A stretch of 10,536 nt of DNA from Pseudomonadota bacterium (GTDB taxonomy: Bacteria; Pseudomonadota; Alphaproteobacteria; Rhizobiales; Devosiaceae), in assembly GCA_023390785.1 (NCBI GenBank), contig JAEWCE010000007.1, positions 1 to 10,536 of the forward strand, given 5' to 3'. Shown here piece after piece: positions 1 to 4,300 of the stretch. Below the pieces are notes generated by a model. It was not told where the DNA came from. It saw nothing but the letters and a program-made list of their open reading frames with translations, and made no database searches. The translations under genes were made by a program, and so were the position numbers. Numbering within the stretch: position 1 is the first letter of the stretch; each line of letters opens with the position of its first letter.

Positions 1-120
1 GGGCTTTTCTGATCCTCGGCTCGAACCGTATCGCCATCAATTCACTGTTCACCCTCACACATACTTGTTCGCGAGTTTGTTAGACGAGATCACTTGGCTC
101 AGCGATCGAGACGATAAGCG
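1..120. other. Gene-free left edge of window
   Basis: I see no convincing open reading frame, RNA gene or repeat here. It lies downstream of the stop codon of the minus-strand IS1111-type transposase. It may therefore hold the right end of that element plus flanking DNA, but no terminal repeat or target duplication could be identified, so the boundary of the element is unknown. Confidence 0.5.
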
Positions 121-180
121 GTGGATAAGTCGCCCGCCGAAGCGCTCTCCAGCGCCGGCATAGGCGGGCGACTTATCCAC
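121..180. repeat. Perfect 18-bp inverted repeat with nested hairpin
   Basis: The arms GTGGATAAGTCGCCCGCC (121-138) and GGCGGGCGACTTATCCAC (163-180) are exact reverse complements separated by 24 bases. Inside the loop a second stem can form between GCGCT (142-146) and AGCGC (151-155). The structure begins 25 bases beyond the stop codon of the minus-strand IS110/IS1111-type transposase. It could be a structured part of the element's right end (in the IS1111 group the guide 'bridge' RNA is encoded downstream of the transposase), a REP-like palindrome used as a target, or a terminator. No T-run follows on either side, which argues against a simple intrinsic terminator. Confidence 0.85.
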
Positions 181-204
181 GGCGCCCGTTGCGGCATCAA
201 GATC

Positions 205-1231
205 TCACGCTATCGCGGCAGCGGTGCGGGAGCTTCGGTAATCCTCGCCGCTGGTCAGCACCGCCCACCCGATGCGAGCCATCTTGTTAGCAAGCGCTAC
301 CGTGACGAGCCGGACAGGCTTGCGGTCGAGCATCCGCTTCAGCCATTCAGCGTCTCCTGGTGCTTTGGTCCGGGCGAAACGAATCACGCTGGTGGCGCCG
401 ATGACCAGGAGCCGACGGATCGAGCAGTCGCCGGTCTTGGTGATCCGGCCGAGCCTGTCTTTGCCCCCGCTGGAGTTCTGCCGGGGCACCAAGCCCAGCC
501 AAGCCGCCAAGTGGCGACCCGTCTTGAAGGCCGTCGGGCGGTGACGGTTGCGGCCAGAACCGATGCCGTGATTGGGCCGACGCCAGGAATGGTGGCAAGC
601 TTCCGGCTCTTCACGTTGGTCTTGTGCCAGGAAACGATCTGCTTCTCCAGACTCTTGATCCGGCTGTCGCAGGTCTCGATTTGCCCAACCAGTTCCCGCA
701 ACGCGGTACGTGCCAGCTCGGGGAGAGCTTGTTCGTCCAGCCCCGCCATCAATGCGTTGACGTTCTTTCGTCCCTGGGCCACGACGATGCCAAATTCCGC
801 CAAGTGGGCGCGAAAGCCGTTGATCAGCATGGTTCGTTGGCGGACCAAGAGGTCGCGGGTACGGTGCAACATCAGGACGGCTTGCTGATCTTCACTCTTT
901 ACCGGAACAAAGGCCATCTGCGGGCGCGTCACCGCCTCGGCAATCGCCGCCGCATCGGTGGCATCGTTCTTCCGTCCACGCTGTACGTAAGCTTTGACGC
1001 GCGGGGGCGGGATCAGCCGGACCCGATGACCGAAGGCCAGTATCCGCCGGGCCCAATGATGAGCCGTAGCACAGGCCTCCATTCCCACCAGGCGAGGTGG
1101 CAATTCCCGAAAAACCCCTCCACAGCATCCCGTCGCAGTTGGCGGCGGATCACCACACGACCTGCCTCATCGACCCCATGAACCTGGAAGACCTGCTTGG
1201 CAAGATCGAGACCGACGGTGACAACGCTCAT
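205..1231 (-). pseudogene. IS110/IS1111-type transposase, broken by two frameshifts
   Basis: When intact this is a DEDD-type recombinase of about 340 aa that moves an IS110-family element through an RNA-guided, site-specific reaction. The N-terminal piece (1231 to about 1105) begins MSVVTVGLDLAKQVFQVHG, with the first acidic residue. The middle piece (about 1103 to 540) carries GMEACATAHHWAR and NDATDAAAIAEA, the other acidic motifs, and LATIPGVGPITASVL. The C-terminal piece (about 535 to 205) carries AAWLGLVPRQNSSGGK, with the conserved serine, and ends VLTSGEDYR. The three pieces lie in three different frames. Single-base losses near 1101-1107 (between FFG and LPPRLVG) and near 531-543 (after AATVT) explain this. 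The ATG at 1231 has a GGGAGGG ribosome-binding site about 9 bases upstream. The gene is expected to be inactive unless the frameshifts are sequencing errors. The family call is firm. Confidence 0.9.
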
Positions 1232-1665
1232 GTGGACGGCCCTCCCGTATGTGGCAACACGACACCGATCACCTTATGGCACTTAGATGCCGAGGGGCAG
1301 CGGTCGTCCACACCATCAACGCTCTGGACAGGGGCTTGGTGATGAGCGACGGTCAGTTCTGGCTGACGATGGAGCAGTTTGGGCGGTTGGAGTCGCATCT
1401 TCCGCGCGACACCCGTGGCAAGCCGCGGGTGGATGATCGCCGTGTGATCAGCGGGATCGTCCCTGTTCGGAAATCGGGCGGGCGCTGGGCGGATGCTCCA
1501 CCGGTCTACGGTCCGCGCAAGACGCTCGACAACCGCTTCGTCCGCTGGGCGGCCAAGGGCGTCTGAGAAGCCATCTTCCAAGCCTTGGCCGCAGCGGGTG
1601 AGCCATCGGCCCAGGTGATGATCGACTCCACAGCGGTGCACGCCCATCGTCCGGCGAGCGGCGGC

Positions 1666-1674
1666 AAAGGGGGG
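1666..1674 (+). promoter_or_regulatory. Candidate ribosomal frameshift site (AAAGGGGGG) in IS5-type transposase
   Basis: A run of three A and six G lies exactly where protein similarity passes from the OrfA frame to the OrfB frame. The change needed is -1. Several IS5-family subgroups encode their transposase in two frames joined by programmed slippage, so this is the likely slip site of the ancestral element. It is now moot because of the upstream nonsense codon and the ISL3 insertion. Confidence 0.45.
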
Positions 1675-1839
1675 AGCGGACCCAGGCCATCGGGCGGTCC
1701 CGAGGTGGGAGAACCACCAAACTCCATGCCCTGAACGATCCGCGCGGTCGGCCGCTCGCCTTCCGGTTGACTGGCGATCAGGTCGCCGACTGCACCGCCG
1801 CCGACCGTCTGCTCGACCGGATGCCCGCCACCGATCTCC

Positions 1840-1845
1840 GGCACG
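1840..1845. repeat. Left copy of 6-bp target duplication (GGCACG)
   Basis: GGCACG here is repeated at 3695-3700 directly outside the other end of the ISL3-type element. Joining the left flank to the sequence after the right copy gives the codons for LRHGDKGYD, an expected IS5/IS427 transposase sequence in frame. This supports a target-site duplication. ISL3 elements usually make 8-bp duplications, so the length is slightly unusual. Extending to 8 bp gives only 6 of 8 matches. Confidence 0.65.
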
Positions 1846-1908
1846 TGTGGCGCGACAATCAGGATGGAGAGCGCGACAATCAGGGGTTCATCCGCACTTT
1901 TGGTGCAA
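1846..1908. repeat. Left terminal inverted repeat of ISL3-type element
   Basis: It pairs with 3632-3694 over 63 bases without gaps. The inner part (from about 1873 to 1908, including GGGGTTCATCCGCACTT and TTGGTGCAA) is almost perfect. The outer part is looser. Within it GACAATCAGG occurs twice, at 1854-1863 and 1875-1884, spaced 21 bp apart. Likely transposase-binding sites. Confidence 0.8.
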
Positions 1909-1968
1909 ACGGAGATGCGGCTTCATCACGGCATGCACATATAGCAGGGGGTCGAACTCTCCAGCCCC

Positions 1969-3594
1969 ATGTCGCCATTGTCCTTTGATCTCCACGCCGT
2001 TGTCCCGGCGGGTCTGTCCATCATCGAGTTCATTCCAACCCCAGAGCGCATTGCTCTTGTCGCCAAGCCGACGGCAATGGAATCCGCCTGTCCCTTGTGC
2101 GGCCAAGTGTCCGGTCGCGTTCACAGCACCTACCTGCGCCGACTCGCCGATTTACCTTGGCAGGGCAAGCGCGTGGAGCTCCAGGTCTTCGCGCGCCGGT
2201 TCCGCTGTTCGGTCGTGACGTGTCGGCGCGTCATCTTCACCGAGCGCTTGCCTGAGATCGCCCGGCCCAAGGCCCGACGCACCCCCCGTCTGGCCCAGGC
2301 GCAACGGGACATCGGCCTGGCGCTGGGCGGCGAGCCCGGGGCGCGCTTGGCGCGCCGCCTGGCCATGCCGGTCAGCGGCGACACGCTGCTGCGGCTGATC
2401 CGCACCGCCCCGATCGCGGCCTACCCACCGCCGCGTGTGGTTGGTGTCGATGAATGGGCTTGGCGGCGTAGTCTGCGCTACGGCACGATCCTCGTCGACC
2501 TGGAACGCAATCGCGTGCTCGACCTCCTGCCGGACCGCCAAGCGGACAGCGTCGCCGCGTGGTTGCGCCGCCATCCCGGCGTCGAGGTCGTCGCCCGCGA
2601 TCGGGCCAGCGTCTTTGCTGAAGGCATCCGTCAGGGCGCTCCGCAGGCGCGGCAGGTCTGTGACCGGTGGCATCTCTTACGCAATCTCGGCGATGCCTTG
2701 CGCACGGTGGCCAATCGGCATCGCCGCGCCATTCGGCACACCGCCCGCGGCGTCGCCGGTACGGTTCACAATACCAGACCATCGGCTGTGCCGGCCGTTG
2801 TGGGGCCGAAACTTGCTCGGATCCGGCAGGCCAATCGGCGCCATCGCGAGGAGCGCTATGCGGAAATCCAGCGGCTGCAGGACCAAGGCGTGCCGCCCAA
2901 GCTGATTGCCCCCGTGCTGGGGATGAGCCGCCGCTCCGTCGAACGCTGGCTCGCCGCTGGGGGAGCTCCGGAGCATGCCCGTCCCCACGGGCCAACGGTG
3001 CTCGACGGCTTCCAGGCGTACCTGGAGCAGCGGTGGCAAGAGGGATGCCGCAACGCCGTCCAGCTACATCGGGAACTGAAGGAGCAAGGCTGCACCGCCA
3101 GTGTTCAGACCGTCAGCCGGTGGGCTCACCGGCGCCGCACCCGGGAACCGTTCCGCGCGCCCGTCCCGGCGGCCCTCACGGAAGCAACCATTGCCGCGGC
3201 CTGGAAGCCGCCCTCGGGTCGGCAGTGTGCGTGGCTGCTGACCCAGCCGGCCGACCGACTCAAGCCGGAGGAGCGCGCCTTCGTGGCCGGCCTCGCCACC
3301 ACCGCCCCGGACCTCGTGCGGGCGGCAGACCTGGCCAGAACCTTCGCCGACTTGGTCCGGGAGCGCCACGCCGACGGGTTCAATGCCTGGATCACCGCCG
3401 CGCATGACAGCGCTTTGCGGAGCTTTGCGGCCGGCCTGATGCGGGACGAAGCGGCCGTGCGCGCCGCGCTGACCGAACCGTGGAGCACCAGTCCGGTCGA
3501 GGGGCAGATCAATCGGCTGAAAGGGTTGAAGCGGCAGATGTACGGGCGAGCAAAGTACGACCTGCTGCGAAGCCGGGTTCTGGCCGCCGCGTGA
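1969..3594 (+). CDS. ISL3-family transposase
   Basis: This 541-aa DDE transposase catalyses cut-and-paste movement of the surrounding insertion sequence. An N-terminal zinc-binding region holds C41-x2-C44 and C80-x4-C85. A helix-turn-helix-like stretch lies around residues 300-328 (QDQGVPPKLIAPVLGMSRR). The likely catalytic triad is D161 in VGVDEWAWRR, D211 in VVARDRASVFAEG (followed by QVCDRWHLLRNL) and E511 in TSPVEGQINRLKGLKRQMYG. These are hallmark ISL3 motifs and the length is normal for the family. The ATG at 1969 is the first in the frame that leaves room for the usual N-terminus. I see no strong ribosome-binding site, only a G-run about 18 bases upstream. The gene lies wholly inside the element, about 60 bp from the left inverted repeat and about 37 bp from the right. 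No truncation or frameshift is seen. Confidence 0.95.
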   Translation: MSPLSFDLHAVVPAGLSIIEFIPTPERIALVAKPTAMESACPLCGQVSGRVHSTYLRRLADLPWQGKRVELQVFARRFRCSVVTCRRVIFTERLPEIARPKARRTPRLAQAQRDIGLALGGEPGARLARRLAMPVSGDTLLRLIRTAPIAAYPPPRVVGVDEWAWRRSLRYGTILVDLERNRVLDLLPDRQADSVAAWLRRHPGVEVVARDRASVFAEGIRQGAPQARQVCDRWHLLRNLGDALRTVANRHRRAIRHTARGVAGTVHNTRPSAVPAVVGPKLARIRQANRRHREERYAEIQRLQDQGVPPKLIAPVLGMSRRSVERWLAAGGAPEHARPHGPTVLDGFQAYLEQRWQEGCRNAVQLHRELKEQGCTASVQTVSRWAHRRRTREPFRAPVPAALTEATIAAAWKPPSGRQCAWLLTQPADRLKPEERAFVAGLATTAPDLVRAADLARTFADLVRERHADGFNAWITAAHDSALRSFAAGLMRDEAAVRAALTEPWSTSPVEGQINRLKGLKRQMYGRAKYDLLRSRVLAAA

Positions 3595-3631
3595 GGTTGT
3601 CATCCCCAACGCCAGTCAACCGACGACTGTC

Positions 3632-3694
3632 TTGCACCAGAAGTGCGGATGAACCCCTGATTGTCGCCATTCTCACCGTGATTGTCGGGCCATA
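3632..3694. repeat. Right terminal inverted repeat of ISL3-type element
   Basis: It is the reverse complement of 1846-1908 without gaps and with about ten mismatches. It contains TGATTGTC twice (3658-3665 and 3679-3686), again 21 bp apart, mirroring the left end. The outermost bases GGGCCATA face the GGCACG duplication. Confidence 0.8.
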
Positions 3695-3948
3695 GGCACG
3701 GCGACAAGGGCTACGACAGTGCCGCTGTGCGTCGGAAGATCGAGCAGGCCGGGGCCGCACCCAACATCCCGCCACGCGCCAACAAGCGCTGGGAAAACTG
3801 CATCTCGCCCTACCGCAACCGCAACGTCATCGAGCACATGGTCGGGCGCCTCAAGGACTTCCGGCGCATCGCCACCCGCTATGACCGCTCCGCCACCAAC
3901 TTCATGGCCGCCGTCCACATCGCGGCAACCGTCGCCTATTGGGTATGA
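3695..3948 (+). pseudogene. IS5-family (IS427-like) transposase, 3' fragment
   Basis: This is the right half of the interrupted IS5-type transposase, resuming after the second GGCACG. It reads GDKGYDSAAVRRKIEQAG (second catalytic D at 3703-3705), NIPPRANKRWENC, then NVIEHMVGRLKDFRRIATRYDR (catalytic E at 3832-3834), ending ATVAYWV with TGA at 3946-3948. All three DDE residues of the original enzyme therefore survive but are split by the ISL3 insertion. From memory, relatives usually have two more residues between ISP and YRNRN, so a small in-frame loss is possible. It cannot be expressed as a functional protein on its own. Confidence 0.9.
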
Positions 3949-3961
3949 GTCCGAACCCTAA
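3946..3961. repeat. Probable right terminal repeat of IS5-type element
   Basis: TGAGTCCGAACCCTAA overlaps the transposase stop codon, the usual place for the right end of IS427-like elements. It resembles the GTTAGGGTTCGGACTC-type ends that I recall for that group. The matching left repeat is not found between 1232 and 1341, so the left end of this IS5 copy appears lost at the junction with the IS1111 remnant. Confidence 0.45.
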
Positions 3962-3971
3962 CGGGGGTGCT

Positions 3972-4036
3972 GGGAAGAGAGACGCTCTCTTCCCCATGCG
4001 GAACCGCATGGCGATGCATACCCAAGTATGCATCGC
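3972..4036. repeat. Three perfect hairpins abutting end to end
   Basis: Hairpin 1 has stem GGGAAGAGAG (3972-3981) and CTCTCTTCCC (3985-3994) with loop ACG. Hairpin 2 has stem CATGCGG (3995-4001) and CCGCATG (4004-4010) with AA between. Hairpin 3 has stem GCGATGCATAC (4011-4021) and GTATGCATCGC (4026-4036) with loop CCAA. Every stem is mismatch-free and no base separates one hairpin from the next. The function is unknown. It could be a structured RNA leader, a single-strand DNA signal or the relic of a mobile element. Confidence 0.85.
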
Positions 4037-4083
4037 CGCCTCTCACAGAGATACTTCCTATTTCAGAGTTGAAACAATTATCG

Positions 4084-4142
4084 AAAGCACTAACCCAATC
4101 AGAGGTAGCTTTGCTACCATACGGGTTGGTAGATAGTGCTTT
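4084..4142. repeat. Branched stem-loop with competing pairings
   Basis: The outer stem AAAGCACTA (4084-4092) with TAGTGCTTT (4134-4142) is perfect and can extend by ACCC (4093-4096) with GGGT (4123-4126). Inside, GGTAGC (4104-4109) pairs with GCTACC (4113-4118) across a TTT loop. A second GGTAG (4128-4132) can instead pair with CTACC (4114-4118). The two inner hairpins exclude each other, as in an attenuator or riboswitch-like leader, but no known RNA family is recognised. Confidence 0.7.
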
Positions 4143-4208
4143 GCTGGTGTAGCTGATTAAATGGATAGATTTGCTTCGAAGTCTAAGCTTCTTCCGGCCA
4201 CCCTGATT

Positions 4209-4226
4209 CCCAAAAGTCTTTTTGGG
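4209..4226. terminator. Terminator-like hairpin
   Basis: CCCAAAA (4209-4215) pairs with TTTTGGG (4220-4226) around GTCT. The stem is short and AT-rich, and only a weak T-containing tail follows on the plus strand. On the minus strand the sequence after the stem is also not a clean T-run. It may be a weak terminator, an attenuator ahead of the glycosyltransferase gene or simply part of the hairpin array. Confidence 0.35.
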
Positions 4227-4300
4227 TTGATCATCTTTGCGTCTATTTACGTTGCGCAGCGTTCTGGATGCGGCCGCATGGCTGTATTTGGGAACGCACA

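Larger units (their letters stand above)
1342..1845 (+). pseudogene. IS5-family (IS427-like) transposase, 5' fragment
   Basis: This is the left part of a two-frame DDE transposase. It starts at an ATG (1342) with MSDGQFWLTMEQFGRLESHL and has the conserved VDDRRVISGIV, YGPRKTLDNRFVRWAAKG and MIDSTAVHAHR (first catalytic D at 1624-1626). The codon at 1564-1566 is TGA where relatives have Trp (GVWEAIF), which is a nonsense mutation because the same frame continues with EAIFQALAAAGE. OrfA would end at 1732-1734. Homology then continues one base back in frame (-1) from about 1683: QAIGRSRGGRTTKLHALN, then LAFRLTGDQVADCTAADRLLDRMPATDLRH. This matches the two-frame OrfA/OrfB layout known in this IS group. 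The fragment is cut at GGCACG (1840-1845) by the ISL3-type insertion. It lies beside the IS1111 remnant, and its own left terminal repeat is not visible. Confidence 0.88.
1846..3694 (+). mobile_element. ISL3-family insertion sequence inserted into an IS5-family element
   Basis: This element of about 1849 bp is bounded by a 63-bp inverted repeat (1846-1908 versus 3632-3694) that aligns without gaps and with about ten mismatches. It is flanked by GGCACG on both sides and contains one intact ISL3-family transposase gene. Removing the element and one GGCACG copy rejoins the IS5-type transposase in frame, which fixes the boundaries to within a base or two. The intact gene and well-preserved ends suggest a fairly recent insertion. 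It may still be active. Confidence 0.85.
3949..4300. other. Gene-free hairpin-rich region upstream of first glycosyltransferase
   Basis: About 350 bases hold no credible gene and are clearly less GC-rich than the flanking coding DNA. They contain three abutting hairpins (3972-4036), a branched stem (4084-4142), a terminator-like hairpin (4209-4226) and a 12-bp perfect palindrome ATGCGGCCGCAT (4268-4279). I could not find a convincing sigma-70 promoter, although one would be expected here for the downstream gene. Short ORFs on both strands cross the hairpins and look spurious. Confidence 0.7.

Noticed and set aside
384..1231. Programmed frameshifting in the IS1111-type transposase
   Set aside because: The family encodes its transposase in one frame, no slippery run is evident at the breaks and two separate shifts would be needed. 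Mutation or read error is simpler.
1883..3657. GGGGTTC...GAACCCC as the outer ends of the ISL3-type element
   Set aside because: The inverted repeat continues outward without gaps to 1846 and 3694. Only those outer boundaries leave a matching duplication (GGCACG) and restore the IS5 frame.
3972..4142. CRISPR array or tRNA/rRNA gene in the hairpin-rich region
   Set aside because: The hairpins differ in sequence and there are no regularly spaced direct repeats. No cloverleaf with a conserved T-loop or CCA end and no rRNA-like sequence was seen.
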